A stretch of 39,780 nucleotides of DNA from Psychrobacter aquaticus CMS 56. Lineage in GTDB: Bacteria; Pseudomonadota; Gammaproteobacteria; Pseudomonadales; Moraxellaceae. Each line of letters opens with the position of its first letter. The stretch's first letter is position 1. This document shows, piece after piece, positions 1-8,284 of this stretch. The stretch lies in contig NZ_AUSW01000012.1 in assembly GCF_000471625.1 (NCBI RefSeq), forward strand, positions 1-39,780, given 5' to 3'. The position numbers were made by a program, and so were the translations under genes. Below the pieces are notes generated by a model. It did not search any database and was not told the origin of the DNA. It was given only the letters and a program-made list of their open reading frames with translations.

Positions 1-52
1 CTATAGCATTATACTAATCTTCAAAGAATCCGCACGGTATATCCCTATAATT

Positions 53-625
53 TTAATTTAAACCCAAAATGGGAATCACCAAGTCTTCTTCATCGGACAA
101 ATGCTGCGAGAGTAAATTACTAACATTAATTAATGTCTTGTGCAATTGCTCACTCAGCACCTTATTCTCACCTTCGCTTTTCGCCAGTTGACCATTCAAT
201 GCTTGCAACTCATGCAATAGGCCATCCAAACGCACATGGTCACGATCTAATATCTCAAAACCTGTTTTTAGTGGCGGATACATACGAATAAAAGCTGGGA
301 AATAACTGTTATCTTCGATACTGTGGTGCTGATGTAATTTGAAAACATACTGATTTATCCGTGGTAAGATTTGTGAGCGGTACTGTGCCCAGTCAATATC
401 ACCAGACTGATAAGCGTCACTGATTTGCGTAAGGATATGCTGGCGTTTGCGTATATCGGCGTGAATATTTAGCCAGCCCGACGTTTTGTAAACGTACTCT
501 GCATTGAACCATTTAGTAGGCGGAAGCGTCTCATACAGAAACAGCCAATCTGCCTCAAGCCGAGTGTCAGGATGACGCGGTAATAGCGCGTCTTGAGATT
601 TCACATGTTGAGTAGAAGCAGTCAT
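53..625 (-). CDS. Hemerythrin-like HHE domain protein
   Basis: The protein has 190 residues and is predicted to be cytosolic. Residues about 95-188 look like a hemerythrin HHE four-helix bundle: H101/E104 in HHSIEDNSYFPAF, H130 in LDRDHVRLDGLL and H175/E179 in LSQHLSDEED. These are candidate ligands for a non-haem di-iron centre. Family members bind O2 or NO, or act in iron handling and stress repair; which applies here cannot be told. The first 90 residues are helical and not recognised, and hold an extra H55. An AGGGA ribosome site lies 7 nt before the ATG. It is divergent from the HAD gene across a gap of about 365 bp and is not in an operon here. The fold is fairly sure, the function open. 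Confidence 0.8.
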   Translation of the reverse strand: MTASTQHVKSQDALLPRHPDTRLEADWLFLYETLPPTKWFNAEYVYKTSGWLNIHADIRKRQHILTQISDAYQSGDIDWAQYRSQILPRINQYVFKLHQHHSIEDNSYFPAFIRMYPPLKTGFEILDRDHVRLDGLLHELQALNGQLAKSEGENKVLSEQLHKTLINVSNLLSQHLSDEEDLVIPILGLN

Positions 626-990
626 GGTATTGTCCCTATAGGTTGTTTTTACTTATTCAATTTTTTACTGGTGCTAGGGCGTGTCCTCAATCTGAACAAG
701 AGCGACTAAATGGTTAAAAAATGGCTAAATATTGAAATAAAACAAAATATTCATTAGCCATACTAAAAATTACCAGCTATATATGTAGGGTATATATAGA
801 GTTGAAAAATGCGAAATCAATGGTGTACTTGGTTACGTGTTATAAACTCTTCTCTTGATTAATGTTAAAAATCTATTGATCATCACGTTACATAATTTAG
901 TCAAAAATCCTATTATTTTTGGCTGACGAGCCTGTAGGATAAAGCGAATAATAACGAACAAAAATGGCATCTAAAACACAAAGGACAACT
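626..990. other. Divergent intergenic region
   Basis: This AT-rich gap of about 365 bp separates two divergent genes. It contains an 8-bp inverted repeat, ATGGCTAA around 721-728 with TTAGCCAT around 755-762, next to GGGCGTGTCCTCA at about 677-689, which could be an old transposon end. No convincing promoter or small gene is visible. Confidence 0.4.
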
Positions 991-1827
991 ATGTTTATTG
1001 TTGATAAAGCAGCGACAGCCAGTATGAACCACAAACTTCCCACACCCAAAATTATCTTTTTTGATATTGATGACACCTTAAGCCGCAACGGTATTATCGC
1101 CGAGCATAACAAAGCAACCCTTGAGCAATTGTCCGAAACAGATATTAAGTTGGTGATTTCCACTGGACGTTCCAAAGCCATCATACCTGATGATATTTTA
1201 GCACTGCTTGATGCTGACGTTTTAGATGCCATTATCTGTATGAATGGGCAGTATAGCTTTGATAAAAGCGGTCGTATCAGCCACTACCCATTGTCCGCTG
1301 AGCAGACGGACAACATTGTGCAGCTTTGCCAACAGAGTGAGCTGATTCATAAGTTTGACTCTGCCACTCATATCGCTTGGTCCAGCGAAAATGAACGCTT
1401 ACGCGAATACAATGCCAGAACGCCAAACTCGATCGTTGATCCCGTCTACTATCAATCAACCCCTGTGTATCAATGTTCAGTATTTTTTAATAATCAACAA
1501 GACAAAATGCAAGACGTCAACTTTGCACAGCATGATTTAAAACTGGTGCATTGGCATCAGATCGGTGCAGACATATTGCCAGTGGATGCGTCTAAAGCTC
1601 GAGGCATCAAAGATGTGTGTGAGTATTATTCGGTAGATGTCAGTGAGTGTATGGCGTTTGGCGATGGCATGAATGATTTAGAGATGTTTGATTTAGTCGG
1701 ATTTGCCGTGGCGATGGGTGATGCGCAGCCCGCATTGATAGCGCGGGCAGATTTTGTCACTGGCACGATTGAAGCGTTTGGGATACAAGCGGTGCTTGAG
1801 CAATTGTGTATAAAGCAAAAGGCTTAA
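991..1827 (+). CDS. HAD-superfamily (Cof-type) phosphatase
   Basis: The protein has 278 residues from the ATG at 991. That start is chosen because AAGGA at 981-985 sits 5 nt upstream; an in-frame ATG at 964 has no such site. HAD motif I is FFDIDDTLS with the catalytic aspartates at about D25 and D27. Motif II is the STG of VISTGRSK, and motif IV is GDGMNDLEMF at 224-233. The C2-type cap and the length fit the Cof/YbiV/YidA group, which hydrolyses sugar phosphates, FMN or pyridoxal phosphate. The substrate cannot be read from the sequence. It is a cytosolic, single-gene unit. A 9-bp inverted repeat follows at 1858-1890. Confidence 0.85.
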   Translation: MFIVDKAATASMNHKLPTPKIIFFDIDDTLSRNGIIAEHNKATLEQLSETDIKLVISTGRSKAIIPDDILALLDADVLDAIICMNGQYSFDKSGRISHYPLSAEQTDNIVQLCQQSELIHKFDSATHIAWSSENERLREYNARTPNSIVDPVYYQSTPVYQCSVFFNNQQDKMQDVNFAQHDLKLVHWHQIGADILPVDASKARGIKDVCEYYSVDVSECMAFGDGMNDLEMFDLVGFAVAMGDAQPALIARADFVTGTIEAFGIQAVLEQLCIKQKA

Positions 1828-1857
1828 GAGAAACCTCTGTAGACTAGATTTTTAGCT

Positions 1858-1890
1858 GTTGTAGGCCGATTTTTTAACTCAGCCTACAAC
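1858..1890. repeat. Inverted repeat after HAD gene
   Basis: GTTGTAGGC at 1858-1866 and GCCTACAAC at 1882-1890 form a perfect 9-bp stem with a 15-nt loop. The T-run is inside the loop instead of after the stem, so this is not a standard intrinsic terminator. It may still stabilise the 3' end of the HAD transcript. Confidence 0.5.
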
Positions 1891-1971
1891 GTCATAAGCT
1901 GAGCGATAGATCCAGCCTGCGTCACTCCATAAAATCTGTCCTGATTGATGTATACCTCTTTAATCTAGTAA

Positions 1972-2235
1972 TCATTCTCGCCCAGTCATCTGATCATAAG
2001 CCCAAATACCGATTTTATAAAGTCTCATAATAATCAAAACGAATAACCCAACTGTGAGAACATAAACTAAAGTTGTCGATACACTCGTCAGTGTATCAAT
2101 ACTAGAGGCCACACTAAGATAAGCCTCTAACGGCCAGCTTTCTATTGCAGTCCCAGTGCCTGCATTAAAGTAGGCGATAATGCCGAACAGACCTATAAGG
2201 ATAGTGGTCATACCAGCAAGTCTACGATTGTCCAT
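1972..2235 (-). CDS. Small two-helix membrane protein, paralogue 1
   Basis: This is an 87-residue inner-membrane protein that I do not recognise. It begins MDNRRLAG and has a hydrophobic segment at about residues 8-25, a central stretch containing IESWPLEAYLS, and a second hydrophobic segment at about 52-72 followed by YKIGIWAYDQ. The gene immediately upstream in its own direction (2289-2552) encodes a protein of exactly the same length with the same landmarks, so the two are tandem duplicates. An AGAGAGA ribosome site precedes the ATG. The 53-bp gap between the copies shows no terminator, so they are probably cotranscribed. The function is unknown. Confidence 0.7.
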   Translation of the reverse strand: MDNRRLAGMTTILIGLFGIIAYFNAGTGTAIESWPLEAYLSVASSIDTLTSVSTTLVYVLTVGLFVLIIMRLYKIGIWAYDQMTGRE

Positions 2236-2288
2236 TTCATCTCTCTTTTATCAAATTTCTTGGTGTTCCTAATAATTAGCTAACGCTC

Positions 2289-2552
2289 TCAGCCCCTTCT
2301 CACAACCAAACCATAAACCCAGCCGCCAACTTTATAAAACCCTATGATCATAAGCATAAGCACTAGCGCTGCCAGCACATAAGCCAGCCAGTTTGGTACG
2401 TGGCTCAACCAACCAATCGTAAATACCAAGCCCATATAAGTCTCAACTGGCCAATGGACGATAGGCATCGGTGAGCCAGAATTGAACAATGTCATAAAGG
2501 CAACCATACCGATTACAGCGACAATGAGTCCAGCACGCTTGCGATTATCCAT
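2289..2552 (-). CDS. Small two-helix membrane protein, paralogue 2
   Basis: The start is placed at the second in-frame ATG (MDNRKRAG). AGAGGG lies just before it, and this makes the protein 87 residues long, the same as its tandem copy; an ATG six codons earlier (2570) is the alternative. It shares with the neighbour the N-terminal MDNR.RAG, a first membrane segment ending in FNSG, the PIVHWPVETY motif, a second membrane segment and the C-terminal YKVGGWVYG. I know no function for it. A 161-bp dispersed repeat lies just upstream (2587-2747), so the promoter may lie within or beyond that element. Confidence 0.68.
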   Translation of the reverse strand: MDNRKRAGLIVAVIGMVAFMTLFNSGSPMPIVHWPVETYMGLVFTIGWLSHVPNWLAYVLAALVLMLMIIGFYKVGGWVYGLVVRRG

Positions 2553-2586
2553 CTTTTCCCTCTTCTGCATTTATTTGTCTGTCTTA

Positions 2587-2747
2587 TATAGTCGATTCTA
2601 AATAAGACAGAACCATTATATTTCAACGCTGAACGGGTATAAAGTTTTCTTGCTTACTGTGCCTTCGCAGCTCGATGCGGCGAAACTTCTCGTTTAAAGA
2701 TAAGCGTTCCAGTCCCACCGTATCGCTTTTATACTGAACTCACTATA
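2587..2747 (+). repeat. TATAGT-ended dispersed repeat, copy A (161 bp)
   Basis: The element starts TATAGTCGATTCTAAATAAG. Read on the other strand, its right end starts TATAGTGAGTTCAGTATAAA, an imperfect terminal inverted repeat. It aligns without gaps to copy B at 24998-25158; by hand count 132 of 161 positions match (about 82%). The central GCGAAACTTCTCGTTTAAAG (2680-2699) is identical in both. It has no coding capacity. It looks like a small non-autonomous transposable element; a TA target site is possible but not provable because TA is also the element end. Confidence 0.75.
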
Positions 2748-2789
2748 CTATTTATCATGCAGCGCTTATCGAACGTTCACAAATAAGCG

Positions 2790-3587
2790 CTAAGGCATCG
2801 TCAAACCACCATCGACAGCGATAGATTGTCCAGTGATAGCCGTACTTAGATCAGAGGCCATTAACAGCACTGAATTGGCAAAATCAGCCACTGAAGTCGC
2901 TTGACGCAGCGGGGTCGTCGTCGCAATATAATCGAACACCTCTTCAGTCGTTAGGCGGCTCGCATCCGTTGTTTTCAGTAGACCGCCTGCCAGCAAATTG
3001 ACCCGAATACCATACTGACCAAGCTCAGCTGCTAGGTTGCGTGTCAAGCCAATCAATGCAGATTTGGCCGTGGTATAGTCGTAATAAGTGACCACTGGAT
3101 TATAGACAAGGTTGGTTGAGATATTGATAATCTTGCCCATTTTTTGCGCTTTCATCTGAGGTAGTACTGCTTGTACGGTGTTGACCGCACCCTTTACGAT
3201 GCCGTCTATTTGCTGAGAAAAATGCGCCCATTTTACCGTTTCAATACTGGTATAGTCAGCATTAGGATTAAATTGGTAGCTTGGCAACGCATTATTGACC
3301 AATATATCAATGCGACCATAGCGTGCCACTACTTCTTTTGCCATATCTTGCATCTGCTCAAGCTCCGTAACATCAGCCTGATAACTAAATGCCTGTCCAC
3401 CTACCGCAATGATGTCAGCAACCACCGTTTCGGCGGCCTCTTTGCTATTAAGATAATTGACACAAACGCTTGCGCCAGCGGCCGCCATTTTCTGAGCAAT
3501 TTGTGCGCCAAGTCCGCGACTGGCACCAGTGACGATAACCACTTTATCGGTCAACAAGGCAGGTATAACAGCGTTGGTCTGAGTCAT
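2790..3587 (-). CDS. SDR-family oxidoreductase (FabG-like)
   Basis: This 265-residue classical short-chain dehydrogenase has a Rossmann NAD(P)-binding motif TGASRGLG at residues 20-27, an NNA motif at 98-100, catalytic Ser157 (IINIS) and YTTAK at 171-175. The C-terminal VDGG is also typical. Family members reduce or oxidise keto/hydroxy groups, and FabG-like ones act on 3-oxoacyl thioesters. The real substrate is unknown. Leu stands where most members have Gly after NNA. It is a single gene, divergent from the PotD-like gene across about 0.5 kb. The ribosome site before the ATG is weak. The family is sure and the specific role is not. Confidence 0.85.
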   Translation of the reverse strand: MTQTNAVIPALLTDKVVIVTGASRGLGAQIAQKMAAAGASVCVNYLNSKEAAETVVADIIAVGGQAFSYQADVTELEQMQDMAKEVVARYGRIDILVNNALPSYQFNPNADYTSIETVKWAHFSQQIDGIVKGAVNTVQAVLPQMKAQKMGKIINISTNLVYNPVVTYYDYTTAKSALIGLTRNLAAELGQYGIRVNLLAGGLLKTTDASRLTTEEVFDYIATTTPLRQATSVADFANSVLLMASDLSTAITGQSIAVDGGLTMP

Positions 3588-4011
3588 GATGGGTTATCCG
3601 TTATTATGTTATGGTTGATATAGGAGCTGGTGTCATATAAATCTGCGTTCATCATATAGTTAATCCACTATAAAATAAATACAGTGCTGCTAGAATAATG
3701 GTTGTGCCTCTTGCATTTGAAGTCAACTATAGCATGATTATCTACGGGGGTTGGACAGGGTCTAATTGGTCTATAGATGGTGTCATATGCATCAACTTGA
3801 GTGACTGCTCGCTCATACCTCAGTGACAGCGCTTGTGACGCCCCTTTAAATTTTTAGGTGTCATGACCATAATATAGTTACAATACTGTAAAACGCGACA
3901 GTGCTAATGGGATGGATTTTTTGCAGCATCAAAACGTGCCAAGCACACCGCAAGCAAGAAAAAATTGATACCAGTAGTACACAATTATCGATGTATCGAT
4001 TTTACTTTTCA
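3588..4011. other. Intergenic region between SDR and potD-like gene
   Basis: This divergent non-coding gap holds the short repeat D and two direct copies of GGTGTCATAT (near 3629 and 3779). It has no open frame with gene-like features. I see no other recognised element before the potD promoter candidate. Confidence 0.4.
3655..3731 (-). repeat. TATAGT-ended dispersed repeat, short copy D
   Basis: This 77-bp segment starts TATAGTTAATCCACTATAAA and ends TTTGAAGTCAACTATA. Its left end matches the right end of copy A, read in reverse, at 17 of 21 positions. Its right end resembles the left end of A in reverse less well (13 of 19). It is therefore probably an internally deleted copy in the opposite orientation, about the size of copy C. 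Confidence 0.45.
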
Positions 4012-4039
4012 TTGACTAGAATATGATCGCTTGTATTAA
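4012..4039 (+). promoter_or_regulatory. Candidate sigma-70 promoter of potD-like gene
   Basis: TTGACT at 4012-4017 and TATTAA at 4034-4039 are separated by 16 nt. Transcription would begin near 4046, about 50 nt before the TTG start at 4097. That placement also argues against the earlier in-frame TTG at 4043. Confidence 0.45.
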
Positions 4040-4096
4040 ATATTGATTATTTACCATATTTTACTGACTGCCTTATCTTTATTTAGGAGAGATATT

Positions 4097-5233
4097 TTGA
4101 CCCATTTATCGTCGCCCCATTCAGCCGCAAACACCTCAGCTCTTATCGGTCGCATCGTACCAAAAGCATTATTGGCCATGGCTGTTGGCTTAGCGCTTGC
4201 CAGCTGTAGCAACTCTGACAACGCCGCTGCTGATGGTAGTGCCGCAACGAGTAATGAGACGCTCAATCTATATAACTGGTCAGAATATATGCCCCAAGAG
4301 ATTCTGGATGGTTTTGAGGAAGAGACTGGTATTAGCGTTAATTACACCACGTTTGACTCTAACGAAGCCATGTATGCCAAGCTCAAACTACTCGATGACT
4401 CTAGTCAATATGATTTGGCCATTCCATCGACTTATTACGTCGAAAAGATGGCCGAAGAAGGTCTACTACAAGAATTGGATAAATCAAAGCTGAGCAATTT
4501 TAAGAATCTGGACACGTCATTTACTAACACCAAAGTTGACCCTGAAAACAAATATTCTGTCCCTTATATGTGGGGCAGCACAGGTCTGGCGATCAATGGC
4601 GATACTGTAGACCCTTCAACGGTCAACAGCTGGAATGACTTATGGCGTCCTGAATACAAAGGTCAAGTAATGCTGACCAATGATGTGCGCGAAGTATTTG
4701 GGATGGCTTTACTAACGCTTGGCTATTCAGGCAATAGTAGCAACCCTGATGAGATCAAAGCCGCTTACGATAAGCTCACCACATTGATGCCAAATGTAAA
4801 AACTTTTAACTCTGATGCCACTCGTATGCCCTACATCGAAGGCGAAACGGCACTTGGTATGACGTGGAATGGCGAAGCCGTCATGGCCAATGACGAAGGC
4901 TTAACCAGCTTGGTTTACAAGTATCCTAGCGAAGGTGCCATATTATGGATGGACAATTTTGTCATTCCAAAGAACGCAAAACAGGTCGATGCGGCGCACA
5001 AATTTATTGATTATCTATTGCGTCCTGAAAATGCCAAAATCGTTAGTGAAGAGATTGGCTATGCGTCACCAAACGTAGCTGCCCGCGAGCTAATGGAAGA
5101 AGATGTACGTAATAATCCCACTATTTATCCAAGTAAAGAGGTACTTGCCAAAGCCGAATTTCAAGAAGATGTGGGTGATGAAGCGCTGCAATTGTACCAA
5201 CAATATTGGGATAAGCTAAAAACTGGTCGTTAA
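4097..5233 (+). CDS. potD: Polyamine-binding lipoprotein, PotD family
   Basis: The protein has 378 residues. The TTG at 4097 is chosen as start because AGGAGA lies 6 nt before it and it gives a compact lipoprotein signal: a hydrophobic stretch ending in the lipobox LASC with Cys37. The mature part follows E. coli PotD closely: LYNWSEYMP, the IPSTYYV segment, VPYMWGSTGLAING, TNDVREVFGMAL, GMTWNGEAV and LWMDNFVIP. These carry the Trp, Tyr, Asp and Glu residues that hold spermidine/putrescine in that family. It would deliver polyamine to a PotABC-type ABC transporter, but no ATPase or permease gene is next to it, so the partner is encoded elsewhere. A strong terminator follows. Confidence 0.88.
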   Translation: MTHLSSPHSAANTSALIGRIVPKALLAMAVGLALASCSNSDNAAADGSAATSNETLNLYNWSEYMPQEILDGFEEETGISVNYTTFDSNEAMYAKLKLLDDSSQYDLAIPSTYYVEKMAEEGLLQELDKSKLSNFKNLDTSFTNTKVDPENKYSVPYMWGSTGLAINGDTVDPSTVNSWNDLWRPEYKGQVMLTNDVREVFGMALLTLGYSGNSSNPDEIKAAYDKLTTLMPNVKTFNSDATRMPYIEGETALGMTWNGEAVMANDEGLTSLVYKYPSEGAILWMDNFVIPKNAKQVDAAHKFIDYLLRPENAKIVSEEIGYASPNVAARELMEEDVRNNPTIYPSKEVLAKAEFQEDVGDEALQLYQQYWDKLKTGR

Positions 5234-5263
5234 TAGTTATAGTATAGCATTCACTCTAGATAT

Positions 5264-5299
5264 AAAAAACGCTGACTCTAAACTGTCAGCGTTTTTTTT
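5264..5299. terminator. Bidirectional intrinsic terminator
   Basis: A perfect 13-bp stem (AAAAAACGCTGAC with GTCAGCGTTTTTT) closes an 8-nt loop and has T-runs on both strands. It lies between the convergent potD-like and FUSC genes and can serve both. Confidence 0.9.
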
Positions 5300-5300
5300 G

Positions 5301-6512
5301 TTATAAATGCAAGTCTGTCTCGCCGCCTTGTTGTTTTATTCTGCGCTGCTCACGGCGCTGATAGCCCAAACCAGATGCTGCATACCAATTTGGCTTGGTA
5401 GCTTGCAACAAGTCACTCAATTGCTGCAACTGCGTTTGCAAGGTTTGTGTCAACCAAAAATATCCCTGCCATTCAAACGCCAAGTGTTGGACGCTTGGAT
5501 ACTCTGACACGGCAATACGGGTAATGGGGCGAAACATCTCATCGCTTGGACTACGCAGTACCGCTGCTATGTGTTGCATGGCCTGAGTCAGCTCATGTTG
5601 ATAATGTAACAATAAGACATGGTTCTCATCATCGATGTCAATGTTTGCCAAACGCGGTGCCGCACTTAAGAGTAAATCAATCGTACCAATGATATTACGG
5701 TGAGTACGCTGAATGGTCTCTAATGTCTCCTTCTTAATTCCTGACTCACTTGCCGTTGCAGCAATGTGAGGGCGTACGGCCAATAGCCGTTTATTTATCT
5801 TTTGTAGTGCGGTGACCAATTGCTTATTCACAGGCACTCCATCAGCGAGAATAGCCACTGGATTCAGTGATTGAACAGCAGCATCCTTCATTACACCCGG
5901 CGCATCAATGTGATTGCCCACACTAGCATAAAGACTGCTACAAGCATCGAGATTACTACTCAATAAAAAACGCCACATCAAGGTCGACTTTAACGGCAAC
6001 ACCAGTGTCACTGCCACCGAGACGCCCGTCCCAAGCAAAATATTCAGGGCACGGTAAATACCATCTTGACCAATACTGTTATTGCCCAAATCTGAGACAA
6101 TCATCAGCATGGTGATACCCGTCAGCAGTCCTGTATACCCAAGCTGTCTGACTGCTAGATAGCCGATAATGCCACTAATCAGACCTATCAAGGCATAATC
6201 TACCCACAACCATGCGCTCACATTTTGACTGAACCACAAAACACCAAGAGCAGCGCCGATCCCCAACAAAGTACCAAGGACTCGCTCTTTCGCCTTGGTA
6301 TAGATAGCTCCTTGATATTGCAACAACCCCAAGATAATAAAAACAGTAATAGTCGTCCACTCCCCATGTGGGAAGTTGGTAATTTTATTGACCAATAGAG
6401 CAAGTATTACGGCCGTACCCAAACGTATGGCATGCAAGGTATCTGCATATTGATAGCGGACATAAGGCTCAACAAACAGCGCGGTAAATCGCTGCCACAT
6501 AGTTAATTTCAC
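5301..6512 (-). CDS. FUSC-family inner-membrane protein
   Basis: The protein has 403 residues. The N-terminal half (about residues 25-180) holds around six membrane helices, including the conserved segment FPHGEWTTITVFIILG and the basic loop TKAKERVLGTLLGIG, typical of the FUSC/aromatic-acid-exporter group (AaeB, YccS and plant ALMT relatives). The C-terminal half is a soluble helical domain. Such proteins are thought to export aromatic or other organic acids; the substrate is not evident here. The start is a GTG at 6512, but an ATG four codons later (6500) is equally possible because neither has a good ribosome site. It is convergent with the potD-like gene and shares its terminator. Confidence 0.78.
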   Translation of the reverse strand: MKLTMWQRFTALFVEPYVRYQYADTLHAIRLGTAVILALLVNKITNFPHGEWTTITVFIILGLLQYQGAIYTKAKERVLGTLLGIGAALGVLWFSQNVSAWLWVDYALIGLISGIIGYLAVRQLGYTGLLTGITMLMIVSDLGNNSIGQDGIYRALNILLGTGVSVAVTLVLPLKSTLMWRFLLSSNLDACSSLYASVGNHIDAPGVMKDAAVQSLNPVAILADGVPVNKQLVTALQKINKRLLAVRPHIAATASESGIKKETLETIQRTHRNIIGTIDLLLSAAPRLANIDIDDENHVLLLHYQHELTQAMQHIAAVLRSPSDEMFRPITRIAVSEYPSVQHLAFEWQGYFWLTQTLQTQLQQLSDLLQATKPNWYAASGLGYQRREQRRIKQQGGETDLHL

Positions 6513-6613
6513 GCAGGGCTACTCTTCTTAGTTGATGGTTAGAATGATAGCAGCAATTATATGCTAACAATTGACATCCTAGCAGTAGCACCGCCATTTA
6601 CAAAGTCATTCCC

Positions 6614-6650
6614 AAAAAAAACGTCTTTTGCCCATTAAAGACAAAAGACG
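6614..6650 (-). terminator. Intrinsic terminator of gltD
   Basis: On the minus strand a 9-bp stem (CGTCTTTTG with CAAAAGACG) is followed by a run of eight T. It lies about 50 nt after the gltD stop and ends the gltBD unit. Confidence 0.85.
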
Positions 6651-6698
6651 CTCAAAATCAGAGCATACTTATCACTGATGTAAGTTAGACGCGCTTAA

Positions 6699-8177
<1,479 letters not shown>

Positions 8178-8284
8178 TCAATGAATTGTCACATTAGAAT
8201 GTGTAAATCGCTGCTGTCACTTACCTGCTCAAAACCTGTGAGTTAAAGCGTATCTAAAAATCTATTGTCGGGTAACCCAATCCG

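Noticed and set aside
855..868. FNR/Dnr-like site TTGATTAATGTTAA between the hemerythrin and HAD genes
   Set aside because: The second half-site matches only 3 of 5 positions, and such sequences are frequent in AT-rich spacers.
897..1232. A 111-codon minus-strand frame overlapping the HAD gene start
   Set aside because: It runs antisense through HAD motif I, and the hydrophobic look comes from the reverse of the beta-strand codons.
3171..3623. A 150-codon plus-strand frame opposite the SDR gene
   Set aside because: It lies antisense to a clear SDR reading frame and the translation shows no domain, signal or ribosome site.
4043..4096. Upstream extension of the PotD-like protein
   Set aside because: The TTG at 4043 lacks a ribosome site, lies at or before the predicted transcript start, and would bury the lipoprotein signal.
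5236..5263. TATAGT-like sequence just before the potD terminator as another repeat copy
   Set aside because: Similarity to the element end is short and broken, and no second end is present.
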